A program made the translations under genes and the position numbers. From Ornatilinea apprima (lineage in GTDB: Bacteria > Chloroflexota > Anaerolineae > Anaerolineales > Anaerolineaceae): a DNA stretch of 64,000 nucleotides. The stretch covers positions 1-64,000 of the forward strand of contig NZ_LGCL01000031.1 in assembly GCF_001306115.1 (NCBI RefSeq), in the 5' to 3' direction. The notes under the pieces are model-generated. The model searched no databases, was not told where the DNA came from, and saw nothing but the letters and a program-made list of their open reading frames with translations. Below are positions 24,373 through 32,855 of the stretch, in pieces (within the stretch, counting starts at the first letter, position 1; each line of letters begins with the position of its first letter).

Positions 24373-25383
24373 ATGACAATACAACCGTTATCTGTATGCG
24401 TAATTGTCCCCGTTTATAATGGGGAGAAGACGATTGCAGCATGCCTGGAGAGCCTGCTACAACAACAATTCAACGCGGGTCCGTTTGAAATCATCGTTGT
24501 TGAGAATGGTTCGACCGACCGGACGCAAGCGATTGTCCAGACATACCCGGTTCGTGTAATTCAATGCGAGCGGAAAGGACCGGCATACGCGCGTAATGTG
24601 GGGGCCAGGCATACCCAAGCCGATATTCTGGCGTTTACCGACGCGGACTGTGTGGCAGACCCTGATTGGTTAGAAGAACTGATACAGCCTTTCTCCGATG
24701 AGGAAATCGGCGGGTGCGGCGGGCGGATAGAGGCTGCCTTGGATGCAAATTCCACCTTTGCAGAATTTTTCTGCCAGAAACGGAACACCTTGACTAATTA
24801 CATCAGTGGAGTACATGAATATCTTCCTCACTTATACACGGCCAATGCCGCCTACCGGCGGGATGTCTTTGAACGGGTGGGGGGGTTTAACGCTAATCTG
24901 CTGACCGCGGAAGATGTGGATTTATCCTGGCGGGTGCAGATAGCCGGCGGAGTGCGCATCGGCTACGCTGATCGGGCGGTGATTTATCACCATCACCGCA
25001 GCACCATGAAAGCCCTCACGCGGCAGTACCGGCAATATGGGTTTGGAGAGATTCTGGTTGACACCCTGTATCGGGAAGCGCCGGGGTACCCGCGCACGCC
25101 CGGTTATCAGATGCGGCAAATCTTCCGGCAGGTGATGGCTTTGCCGCGTTACCTGCTTTCGATGGGTGTGCGGCGGGTGAAGAGATGGATGAATCGGGCA
25201 GACGCGTACGCCGTGGCAGAACCGGAGATTAATCTTCAGGTGGAGTGGAGTAATATTCGTGGTAAGATTTCGGGACTGTGGGCTACCCGTGGAATGCGCA
25301 CTGTGGAGCACGTTTTTCAACTTGATCCACAGCAAATGATCGACCAATTCTACGGCAAAGCGGTCAAGAGGGGAATTCACTGA
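24373..25383 (+). CDS. Family 2 glycosyltransferase
   Basis: The 336-aa GT-A protein begins with CVIVPVYNGEKTI, then VVENGSTDRT, FTDADCVADPDW (the metal-binding Asp motif) and the acceptor segment AEDVDLSWRVQ, all typical of GT2 enzymes. The start at 24373 follows CAGGG; a GTG 36 bases upstream has no binding site. One base separates its stop from the following glycosyltransferase start, so the two act in one pathway, perhaps surface polysaccharide. Donor and acceptor sugars are unknown. Confidence 0.88.
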   Translation: MTIQPLSVCVIVPVYNGEKTIAACLESLLQQQFNAGPFEIIVVENGSTDRTQAIVQTYPVRVIQCERKGPAYARNVGARHTQADILAFTDADCVADPDWLEELIQPFSDEEIGGCGGRIEAALDANSTFAEFFCQKRNTLTNYISGVHEYLPHLYTANAAYRRDVFERVGGFNANLLTAEDVDLSWRVQIAGGVRIGYADRAVIYHHHRSTMKALTRQYRQYGFGEILVDTLYREAPGYPRTPGYQMRQIFRQVMALPRYLLSMGVRRVKRWMNRADAYAVAEPEINLQVEWSNIRGKISGLWATRGMRTVEHVFQLDPQQMIDQFYGKAVKRGIH

Positions 25384-25384
25384 T

Positions 25385-26719
25385 ATGAAGATCGTCATTT
25401 CGGTCCACCATTTTCCACCAGATCGAATAGGCGGCGCGGAACTGCGCGCATTTGACATGGCCATGTGGCTGATGCAAATGGGGCACGAAGTTCGGGTTGT
25501 AACTGTGCGGAATCTTGAAAAAGACGAGCAAAGCGGTATCCGCTGGTCTGATGAAGAGTACCAGGGAATCCCCGTGCGCCGCTTAACGCTGGTGCTGCCC
25601 AGTAACGATAAATTGCGTTTTGTTTCCCTTTATGATAATCCTTTGATCGAAGAGAACTTGAGGAAATATCTTGAGGCGTTTCAACCGGATGTATTTCACA
25701 TGGTCAGCGGTTATCTGCTGGGGGCGGGGGCGGTAAGGGCTGCGAAGTCTCTGGGTATTCCGGTGACGATCACGTTGACTGATTTCTGGTTCATTTGCCC
25801 GCGCATCAACATGCTCAAGTCGGACGGCAGCATATCAAATAAGGACGAATTCAACCCCGAGACCTGCGCGCGCTGCCTGCTGGCCGAGAAGCGGCGTTTC
25901 CAGTTGGTATACTCTCTGTTTTCTTCGCCTGGGGTTTCAGAGCTACGGCAATGGATTGAACATCGCCTGGTGTCGCAGAAGGTTGTGGATGACCTGGCTG
26001 AACAGGTAGAGCAGCGGTATATCACGCTCATGGGTGTTCTGGATAGTGCCGATTCGTTGATTTTCCCCTCGCGCTATTTACTGAGTGTCTGCAAGACGCG
26101 TGGTGTGACACCGGAAAAAATGGTCTATATTCCGCATGGGATTCACACCATAGGAGAAGTGCAAAGAGCAAGTTTAACCCAGCCACCTATCCGGGTGGGA
26201 TACCTGGGCCAAGTTGAACATCATAAGGGAGTACATTTATTAATTGAAGCTTTTCTCAAAGCAGCTTCTGCGCAGGATATGCGGTTGTCTTTGTTCGGTT
26301 CTTCCTCTTCCAACCAGGATTACCAGCACAAGATAGAATTGTTGGCCCGGCAAGATGACCGGATTGAATTGCGTGGTGGGTATTCGATCAGCGAAATTCC
26401 TGAAATCCTCTCAAAATTGGATGTGGTGGTGATTCCTTCTTTGTGGAATGAGATTGGTCCACTGGTAATGTTTGAAGCGCTGCGCTCCAAGGTTCCAGTG
26501 ATTGCCAGCAATATTCCCAATATGTCCTATGAAATTCAGGATGGAATCAACGGCTTGCTGTTTGAAGTGGGGAATGAAGACGCACTGGCGGATATTTTAT
26601 CGATGCTGGCACAACATCCAGAAAAACTGGACGGAATGAGCCGCAACATCCAACCGGTGCGCACTCTGGAACAGGAGATGGAGGAGATTCAACAAATCTA
26701 CCGGCAGAAAGCGGGTTGA
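25385..26719 (+). CDS. Family 4 glycosyltransferase
   Basis: The 444-aa GT-B enzyme has an N-terminal HHFPPDRIGGAELRAFDMAMWL segment with the GGxE/Gly-rich loop and a C-terminal nucleotide-sugar domain (IRVGYLGQVEHHKGVHLLIEAF, then IPSLWNEIGPLVMFEAL with the ExxxxxxxE-like pattern). An internal Cys pair (residues about 155-165) lies in the acceptor domain. It is coupled to the upstream GT2 gene. Substrates are unknown. Confidence 0.9.
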   Translation: MKIVISVHHFPPDRIGGAELRAFDMAMWLMQMGHEVRVVTVRNLEKDEQSGIRWSDEEYQGIPVRRLTLVLPSNDKLRFVSLYDNPLIEENLRKYLEAFQPDVFHMVSGYLLGAGAVRAAKSLGIPVTITLTDFWFICPRINMLKSDGSISNKDEFNPETCARCLLAEKRRFQLVYSLFSSPGVSELRQWIEHRLVSQKVVDDLAEQVEQRYITLMGVLDSADSLIFPSRYLLSVCKTRGVTPEKMVYIPHGIHTIGEVQRASLTQPPIRVGYLGQVEHHKGVHLLIEAFLKAASAQDMRLSLFGSSSSNQDYQHKIELLARQDDRIELRGGYSISEIPEILSKLDVVVIPSLWNEIGPLVMFEALRSKVPVIASNIPNMSYEIQDGINGLLFEVGNEDALADILSMLAQHPEKLDGMSRNIQPVRTLEQEMEEIQQIYRQKAG

Positions 26720-26739
26720 TGAAGATTGTGAATTCAATG

Positions 26740-26774
26740 GAAGCCGGATTCGGCGCTGCGCCGAATCCGGCTTC
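26740..26774. terminator. Long perfect hairpin after the glycosyltransferase operon
   Basis: GAAGCCGGATTCGGCG (26740-26755) and its exact complement (26759-26774) form a 16-bp stem with a 3-base loop. It is the likely terminator shared by the convergent genes, though no long T-run follows. Confidence 0.65.
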
Positions 26775-26795
26775 TATGATTAATCTCGAATCGGG

Positions 26796-26984
26796 CTAAT
26801 CTTGCTGGTAAGGAACCATGCGTTCAGCGCCGGGGAGTTTGCCAATCAGTTTTTGGGGTTCGTGGATGAGCAAGGGAATGTGCTGAGGGCAGACAAACAA
26901 CTCCTGGCCTTTGAAGTCCAGTTTAATGAGGGGAACTTCCAGGCTGGTAATTTCGCAGTAGAGGCATTTATTTGTTTCAGGCAT
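26796..26984 (-). CDS. Small Cys/His-rich protein, probable zinc ribbon
   Basis: The 62-aa product has CLYC near the N-terminus and FVCPQH in the middle, a spacing that could bind one zinc, followed by a conserved-looking IPLLIHEPQKLIGKLPG tail. AAGGAA precedes the ATG. I know no function. Confidence 0.65.
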   Translation of the reverse strand: MPETNKCLYCEITSLEVPLIKLDFKGQELFVCPQHIPLLIHEPQKLIGKLPGAERMVPYQQD

Positions 26985-27066
26985 AGTCGGGTTCCTTTAT
27001 GGATATCGGAGTAATATACCTAATTTTACCATATATGTATCCAAAGAGAAGTAATGGCTGATTGAC

Positions 27067-27430
27067 GTGCCCCCAGGGGAATTCGAATAACATCCCTCCT
27101 GCGGGGATCACCGTTTTGAAACAAAAAAGCCAACTGGTGTGAGCTGGCTTCTGTCAGGTGCCCCCAGGGGAATTCGAATAACATCCCTCCTGCGGGGATC
27201 ACCGTTTTGAAATAAAAAAGCCAACTGGTGTGAGCTGGCTTCTATCAGGTGCCCCCAGGGGAATTCGAATAACATCCCTCCTGCGGGGATCACCGTTTTG
27301 AAACAAAAAAGCCAACTGGTGTGAGCTGGCTTCTGTCAGGTGCCCCCAGGGGAATTCGAATAACATCCCTCCTGCGGGGATCACCGTTTTGAAACAAAAA
27401 AGCCAACTGGTGTGAGCTGGCTTCTGTCAG
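27067..27430 (-). repeat. Four 91-bp tandem repeats derived from the 3' end of tRNA-Glu
   Basis: Units start at 27067, 27158, 27249 and 27340, and the next start, 27431, is the tRNA gene itself. On the minus strand each unit contains a terminator-like hairpin (AGCCAGCTC...TTGGCT then TTTTTT), a spacer, then TTCGAATTCCCCTGGGGGCA, identical to the last 20 bases of the tRNA. CAAAACGG before the T-arm is also shared. The units are almost identical; one differs at two positions. They resemble stacked attachment-site-like copies. Confidence 0.9.
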
Positions 27431-27431
27431 G

Positions 27432-27504
27432 TGCCCCCAGGGGAATTCGAATCCCCGTTTTGGCCTTGAGAGGGCCACGTCCTGGGCCGCTAGACGATGG
27501 GGGC
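27432..27504 (-). tRNA. tRNA-Glu (CUC)
   Basis: The 73-base gene folds with acceptor arms GCCCCCA and TGGGGGC, discriminator A, a D-arm beginning TCGTCTAGCGGCCCAGGAC, anticodon loop CTCTCAA with anticodon CTC, and T-arm GGGGATTCGAATTCCCC. The CCA end is not encoded. The first downstream repeat unit supplies its terminator. Confidence 0.93.
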
Positions 27505-27645
27505 CAATGAACGGAGTGATTTTATCAGACTCACTGCTGGTTGTCAATTGATTGGAAAACCGAGTCTATTCGTAATGAGAGTATAATTCGCCCCATCAAT
27601 CTGATTGAAAAAGAAAAACAATTACCTAAGGTGTTTGAGGTTATC

Positions 27646-29622
27646 ATGAAGCGTTTCTTTTCTTCCCAGACAATTCGCATGGGAGGATTATCCATGTTGA
27701 TTGGGGTATTGAGCAGCGCAGGAGTGTGGGTATTTAAGAGCCTGTTTGAGACCCTGTGGGGCTACAACCTCCAGCTCCCAATGATCACTGGCCTGCCCTG
27801 GCTGGGAGCTTTGCTTCCGGTGGCGGGGGGTGCCGTGGTGGGCCTGGTGGCGCAGCATTGGATAGGTGAAGAGAAACTGCATGGCACCGCCGCGATCATG
27901 CAGTCGGTCGCCATTACGGGCGGGCGGTTGGGTTATCAAAAATCGCCCGTTAAAACGCTGACCGCGGCGCTTTCGATTGGGGCGGGGGCTTCGGTTGGGC
28001 CGGAAGACCCGTCGGTGCAAATTGGGGCCAACATCGCTTCGATGATCGGGCAGAAACTGCGCGTATCAGAAGAGCGCTTGCGCACGCTGGTGGCTGCCGG
28101 GGCGGCTTCTTCGATCGCGGCGGCCTTCAACGCGCCCATCGCGGGGGTCTTTTTCGCGTTGGAAATCATTTTGGGCGAGATTGGTGGGCAATCGTTGGGC
28201 ATGATCTTGATTGCCTCGGTTTCCTCGTCGGTGTTGATTCAGGCATTGTCGGGCAGCCAGCCGGCTTTTCAAATTCCGGCTTATTCTTTTCACTCGATTG
28301 GTGAGCTGCCGCTGTACCTGCTGCTGGGGCTGGCAGCCGGGCCGGTTTCGGCAGGGTATGTGCGCCTGCTGTATCAAATGAAAGACCTGTTCGGCAAGAT
28401 CAGACTGCCAGCCTGGCTAAAGCCGGTTCTCGCTGGCGCGGTGGTGGGCGCGGTTGGCCTGGCGCTGCCGCAGGTGTTGGGGGTGGGCTATGAGACCATT
28501 GGAGAAATTCTCAATCGGGCTGACTTTTCGATTGTGATGCTGCTGGTGTTGATGGCGGCCAAGCTGGTTTTGACCCCGGTCAGCATTGGTGGTGGGTTTT
28601 ATGGAGGGGTGTTTGCGCCCTCGTTGTTTATTGGGGCGGCGCTCGGTGGGGCGGTCGGCGAAATTGGGAAAATTCTGCTGCCTAACTTGGGGATTGAATC
28701 GGCGGCCTTCGCGCTGGTGGGGATGGCTGCCGTTCTGGCCGGGGCCGTGCATGCCCCGCTGACCGCGGCAATTTTGTTGTTTGAGATGACAGGAGACTAC
28801 CGCATCATTCTGCCGCTGATGCTGGCTGTGGCGGTGAGCCTGCTCGTCTCTCAACACCTACAGCGCGATTCGGTCTATGCCATGGGACTGGCGCGGCACG
28901 GGATTCGACTGGATCGGGGGCGGGATATTGAGGTGCTCTCATCGCTGACGGTGGGCGAGGTGATGGAAACCGATCCGCATGTGCTGCAGGAAGGCATTTC
29001 TTTGGAGGAGGCGGCTGGCATCTTCGCGCGCACACGGCGGCACGGCTTGCCAGTGGTGAGCGCGTCTGGTGAGCTGGCCGGTGTGCTTACCTTGCGGGAT
29101 ATCGACGCGGCTAATGAAACCGGGCGGCAGAACTTAACCGTGGGGGATATTTGCACCCGCGATGTGGTTTACGTCATGCCTGAAGAATCGCTGTCTCTGG
29201 CGATGCAAAAAATGAGCCGACGAGATCTGGGACGGCTGCCGGTGGTAGATAGTGCTAACCCCCGCAAGTTGGTGGGTATTTTGCGCCGGGTGGACGTGAT
29301 CCACGCCTATTCGGTGGCGATGACTCAAAGGACCCTGCAGCGCCACCGCAAGCAGGCGGCACGCTTGGATTCTCTGACGCCGCCGCGCATGGCTGTGAAT
29401 GAGATTATAGTTGAGCCGCTCTCGTGCGTGGTGGGAAAAAAGCTGAGCGAGATCGCCTTTCCACAGGGTTCCATTATTGCCAGTATTCAACGCGGATCTG
29501 AGGCTTTTGTGCCGCACGGTGAAACCTGCCTGCAGGCTGGCGATGTGCTGGTGGCCGTGGCGGAAGAGGCGGCGGCGGGTGAGATTGGAAGAATGTGCAT
29601 GAATGAGCCGCCAGTTGCTTAA
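27646..29622 (+). CDS. ClC chloride channel/antiporter with CBS pair and TrkA-C domain
   Basis: The 658-aa protein has about ten hydrophobic segments in its first 400 residues with the ClC selectivity motifs VGPEDPSVQIG (gating Glu retained) and GGGFYGGVFAPSLFIG. Two CBS domains follow (about 425-560: GEVMETDP and RRDLGRLPVVD), then a TrkA-C-like domain (about 585-650). It should move chloride or another halide and be gated by nucleotides on the CBS pair. The ATG at 27646 follows GAGGTT; a longer TTG-started frame would cross a TATAAT box at 27582-27587. Confidence 0.9.
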   Translation: MKRFFSSQTIRMGGLSMLIGVLSSAGVWVFKSLFETLWGYNLQLPMITGLPWLGALLPVAGGAVVGLVAQHWIGEEKLHGTAAIMQSVAITGGRLGYQKSPVKTLTAALSIGAGASVGPEDPSVQIGANIASMIGQKLRVSEERLRTLVAAGAASSIAAAFNAPIAGVFFALEIILGEIGGQSLGMILIASVSSSVLIQALSGSQPAFQIPAYSFHSIGELPLYLLLGLAAGPVSAGYVRLLYQMKDLFGKIRLPAWLKPVLAGAVVGAVGLALPQVLGVGYETIGEILNRADFSIVMLLVLMAAKLVLTPVSIGGGFYGGVFAPSLFIGAALGGAVGEIGKILLPNLGIESAAFALVGMAAVLAGAVHAPLTAAILLFEMTGDYRIILPLMLAVAVSLLVSQHLQRDSVYAMGLARHGIRLDRGRDIEVLSSLTVGEVMETDPHVLQEGISLEEAAGIFARTRRHGLPVVSASGELAGVLTLRDIDAANETGRQNLTVGDICTRDVVYVMPEESLSLAMQKMSRRDLGRLPVVDSANPRKLVGILRRVDVIHAYSVAMTQRTLQRHRKQAARLDSLTPPRMAVNEIIVEPLSCVVGKKLSEIAFPQGSIIASIQRGSEAFVPHGETCLQAGDVLVAVAEEAAAGEIGRMCMNEPPVA

Positions 29623-29639
29623 GCGCGGCCGAAATCTGA

Positions 29640-29885
29640 ATTCATAAAGCCAGCCGTCGGTACCCGAATCAAATCCGCGGACGATATCGGCTTCCTGCTG
29701 TTTGGCGGAGATCATGACGACCGGAATGCTGGACTCGCGGCGGAGCTGGCTGATGAACAGGCACCGATGCATATTGGGCATCATGATGGCCAACAAGGTC
29801 AAATCGGGGCTGGCCTTATGGACGGTTTGAAGAGCTTCCCTATTGTCTTATGCGCTAGCGGTGAAGTTGAGCCAGGACTGGTTAG
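29640..29885 (-). pseudogene. Decayed copy of the response-regulator receiver domain
   Basis: This DNA matches the receiver-domain coding region at about 33240-33480 base for base over long stretches; the segment ISQLRRESSIPV and KQQEADI are preserved in both. The phosphorylated Asp is Ala here (LLAIMMPNM), the frame breaks at both ends and no output domain follows. It is a fragment of a duplicated two-component gene. Confidence 0.85.
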
Positions 29886-30246
29886 GGGATTATGAGGCGA
29901 TGCGATTCAGCCAGGGGAATGTGGTCTATAACGGTCTGGACGGTGGAAACAGGCGACCTCTGATTCCACTGCTATGGAAACCCGGCTGTATCGTCTGAAT
30001 GAGGAAGAGGAAGAAAGGGCGCTGCCGATCATAGAGACCGATCCGCGCTGGTGATTAATGAGCACAACAGAACCGGTGGTGGTCTGCCAGACTAAAACCG
30101 TGCTGCTGGAGTCTGCCGCCGCTGGTCGCGGGCTTGTTGAAACGGTAACAGGCAGCCTGGCTGGCTTTACAATAGACTGTCATGTGTTCTGATTGCTTGC
30201 CCCATTGTGGCTACTTTATCGACGGTAGCGCGATACAAACTGCCAG
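29886..30246. other. Degenerate intergenic stretch with coding remnants
   Basis: Short open runs in several frames, including one ending RALPIIETDPRW near 30054 and one starting MSTTEPVVVCQTK at 30059, look like remains of genes. The part near 30120-30160 (encoding GRGLVETVTGSL) has a diverged counterpart near 31313-31352 (WRGLTKAVKGSL). No intact gene is seen. Confidence 0.5.
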
Positions 30247-30307
30247 TTGAATCACGGGGGAGATGATCCTATAATCGGGATGGAAGAGAATTGTACAGTT
30301 GTACAAT
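30247..30307 (+). promoter_or_regulatory. Promoter with operator-like palindrome before the beta-helix gene
   Basis: TTGAAT (30247-30252) and TATAAT (30270-30275) are spaced by 17 bases. ATTGTAC-AGTT-GTACAAT (30290-30307), a perfect 7-bp inverted repeat, lies just past the predicted start site, where a bound repressor would block transcription. Confidence 0.65.
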
Positions 30308-30378
30308 CAAATATGCTTCACCGCAGGAAAACTAACCATCAGCACTTTCTGGTGGTTTTGGTTTTTTGGGAGGGTGAA

Positions 30379-31215
30379 ATGAAAAAGCAAGCTGTTTTCT
30401 TGATGATCGCGGTTTTCCTGCTCACCAGCGGGATGAAAGGCTTGAATTCGGTTTCCCTGACCGCCGCGGATGTAGACGGCGCGGAGGATATTGAGTTCGC
30501 GATTAGACAGGCCACAGCCGATGGAACCTTGCCCGGCAGAGTGGTGCTCGACAACAGCCAGGGAGATTTTGTATTCTCAACGGATGACAAAACGATCAAC
30601 ATATTTGTGCCGAACTTAACCCTGATCAGTAAAAATGGGGCGGTGATTAAGAACTGCGAAGGGGCAATCAACTTTGATGCATTACCGGCCTCGAATGTCA
30701 CCATCGAAGGGATTCGGTTTTTATGCAGTGGAGATGGTATTTCGTCTTCGGATTATCCTAATGCGGGTATTCGCATTGTGAAGAATGAGATTTACGTTCA
30801 GGGCATTGGCCTGGATTTGGGAAGTCTGAACAACGCGACCATCGCAGATAACAAGATCACCGGTAAAGTGGGTGTGAGACTTGATGAATCCTCATCCGCC
30901 CTTAAAGTGTCGCACAACCAGATTGATGCGGTCAGCATTGGAATTGCGGTACAAGGTTCCGATTGGAATCAGGTGGTGGAAAATCGCATCGCGGCAGGCT
31001 GGCAAGGGATTTTGTTGAGCGGAGAAGCAGATTTCAATCAGGTTCTGGCTAATAAAATCAGCCGGGTGGAGCAGTCTGGCGTTGCTCTCGATGGCGACCC
31101 ATTTGGCAATCAAATCTTAGGTAACAAGGTGGTTTGCTCTATTGGGGCGGAGTGCAAAGCGGTGGATGCCCAAATGGAGCTCATTGAACAAAACCATATC
31201 AAGGGCAATCATTGA
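30379..31215 (+). CDS. Secreted right-handed beta-helix protein
   Basis: The 278-aa product has an N-terminal signal or membrane anchor (residues 3-18) and then repeated coils of the NosD/PbH1 type, with recurring N-xx-I or G-I/V-x-L spacing (ADNKITGKVGVRL, SHNQIDAVSIGIAV, VENRIAAGWQGILL, LANKISRVEQSGVAL, LGNKVV). GGGAGGGTGAA precedes the ATG. A surface or carbohydrate-related role is plausible but no catalytic residues are identified. It is an intact gene flanked on both sides by decayed DNA. Confidence 0.8.
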   Translation: MKKQAVFLMIAVFLLTSGMKGLNSVSLTAADVDGAEDIEFAIRQATADGTLPGRVVLDNSQGDFVFSTDDKTINIFVPNLTLISKNGAVIKNCEGAINFDALPASNVTIEGIRFLCSGDGISSSDYPNAGIRIVKNEIYVQGIGLDLGSLNNATIADNKITGKVGVRLDESSSALKVSHNQIDAVSIGIAVQGSDWNQVVENRIAAGWQGILLSGEADFNQVLANKISRVEQSGVALDGDPFGNQILGNKVVCSIGAECKAVDAQMELIEQNHIKGNH

Positions 31216-31454
31216 TGAATGGGGCATAGAGCTGGTTGAAGGGCGCGCACCGCTGCAGGATGATGACTAAGCCAGGTCTGCAGATGGTTACGCGCGATAT
31301 GCAAAGAGGTGGCGGTTGGCGCGGGCTTACTAAAGCGGTAAAGGGATCGCTAAGCTCAACCAAACCACGGAAGCATTAAGAAAATCACCTGAGATCAGCG
31401 TGCTATGATGCACGGAGGGGGTCTTCCCTGCGAAAGATCTGCGTTCTACAGGGA
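31216..31454. other. Decayed intergenic stretch after the beta-helix gene
   Basis: Contains short coding-like remnants (EWGIELVEGRAPLQDDD ending at a TAA near 31270; MQRGGGWRGLTKAVKGSL from about 31300) and no intact gene. The second is a diverged copy of sequence near 30120-30160. Confidence 0.45.
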
Positions 31455-32855
31455 CTATGAAAGGTTTTCGGGCTGGTATGGATCGAAGACGATGATCATG
31501 CGGGTCCCCTGGCCGGCCCCGCCCGATTCAGCGCTGATGGTTCCTCCCTGGGCGCTGACCAGGGCTTTGCAAATGGCCAGGCCAAGCCCCATTTTGCCAG
31601 CCTGTGCGCTGCGGGCTTTGTCGGCGCGGTAGAAACGGTCAAAAACGTAAGGCAGGTCTTCGGGGTCGATGCCTGAGCCGCTGTCGCTGACGATCAATTC
31701 CACCTTGCTTCCGGCGCGCCCAGAGAGGTGAATAGCCCCTCCTTCAGGAGTGTAGCGCAAGGCGTTTTCCAGCAGGTTCTTAAGCACCTGGAGCAGGCGC
31801 CCCTCATCGGCGAGGATGGCCGGCAGACTAAGAGGCGCGTCGAGGGTCAGGTCAATTCCTTGATGCGCGGCGATGGGCTGGTAGGCTTGGAAAACCCGTT
31901 CCAGGATGGTCGCCGGTTGGACGGAAACAGCCTGCATATCCACTCCACCGGCTTCCACCTGGGCAAGGGTGGTGAGGTCGCTGACCAATCGGCGCAGGTG
32001 GTTAACTTCGGTTTTAATGATCTCAATGCGCGGTGGGGTGAGAGTAACTTCGCCTTCTTCCAGCATTTCGATATAACCTGAGATGATCTGCAGCGGGGTG
32101 CTGAGGTCGTGGGTAATGTCGGCGGTCATGCGTTTGCGCTGCTGGTCGGCCTGGTCGAGATCGGCGCTCATTTTGTTAAAGGTGGCAGTTAATTCTCCTA
32201 GTTCATCTTGCGAGGTTACCGGTACCTGCTGCTGCAGGTCTCCGCTCGCCAGAGCGCGAGAGGCCTGGGTGAGGCGGCGGATGGGTTTGAGCAGCCCGCC
32301 GGCCAGCGCGTACCCAGCCAGTACCGCCACCAGAATGCCTGCCAGGGCGGCCAGCCCAATGGCCAGGTTGGTGCGCTGAAGAAACACTTCTTCTTCGGCG
32401 CTGAGTTTGAATTGAAATTTGGTGTCGGGCAAAATATAAGCGATGGTCTGCCCGTCAACCTTGATCGGAATGGACTGCTTGACCTGTTCGGCGGGAACGG
32501 TTTGCCCGGCTTCATAGCCAAAGGTGGGGATAATGGCGGTGTAATTCGCATCGATCAGGCCGTGCACGCCGCGAATGTCGCGCGGTTCGGGGGGCTTGTC
32601 CTGATCGTCAGGTTGGGGGGGATAAGGCTGGGGGAGGTTCGTTTCCATATAATCTGTTACGAATCCCTGCAGTGTGCCGTTGGCTGAGTAATAATTCTGA
32701 ACAGCTTCTTGCAGCAGGGCAGTTTGCTGCTCAACCACCAGGTTCATCAATGATTGCCCCGAAGTGAGGCGGATCACTGCGGAAACCACCAGCACGGTAC
32801 TTAAAGCCACAGCTAAATAGGAAAGAATCAGCTTTACCTTTAATGATCGGTTCAT
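31455..32855 (-). CDS. Sensor histidine kinase
   Basis: The 466-aa membrane kinase has two transmembrane segments (about 8-30 and 163-188) around an extracytoplasmic sensor with a Pro/Asp-rich insert, a HAMP linker, the phosphoacceptor His249 in ITHDLSTPL, and a complete ATPase domain (NLLENALRYTPEGG, DSGSGIDPEDLPYVFDRFYR, GLGLAICKALV). Its start overlaps the response-regulator stop by four bases, so they are one two-component system. The signal is unknown. Confidence 0.93.
   Translation of the reverse strand: MNRSLKVKLILSYLAVALSTVLVVSAVIRLTSGQSLMNLVVEQQTALLQEAVQNYYSANGTLQGFVTDYMETNLPQPYPPQPDDQDKPPEPRDIRGVHGLIDANYTAIIPTFGYEAGQTVPAEQVKQSIPIKVDGQTIAYILPDTKFQFKLSAEEEVFLQRTNLAIGLAALAGILVAVLAGYALAGGLLKPIRRLTQASRALASGDLQQQVPVTSQDELGELTATFNKMSADLDQADQQRKRMTADITHDLSTPLQIISGYIEMLEEGEVTLTPPRIEIIKTEVNHLRRLVSDLTTLAQVEAGGVDMQAVSVQPATILERVFQAYQPIAAHQGIDLTLDAPLSLPAILADEGRLLQVLKNLLENALRYTPEGGAIHLSGRAGSKVELIVSDSGSGIDPEDLPYVFDRFYRADKARSAQAGKMGLGLAICKALVSAQGGTISAESGGAGQGTRMIIVFDPYQPENLS

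Noticed and set aside
27067-27430. A CRISPR array
   Set aside because: The units are directly tandem with no variable spacers, and each carries tRNA sequence. No cas genes are near.
27108-27547. Several short open frames repeated every 91 bases
   Set aside because: They come from the tandem tRNA-derived units and have no binding sites or plausible protein features.
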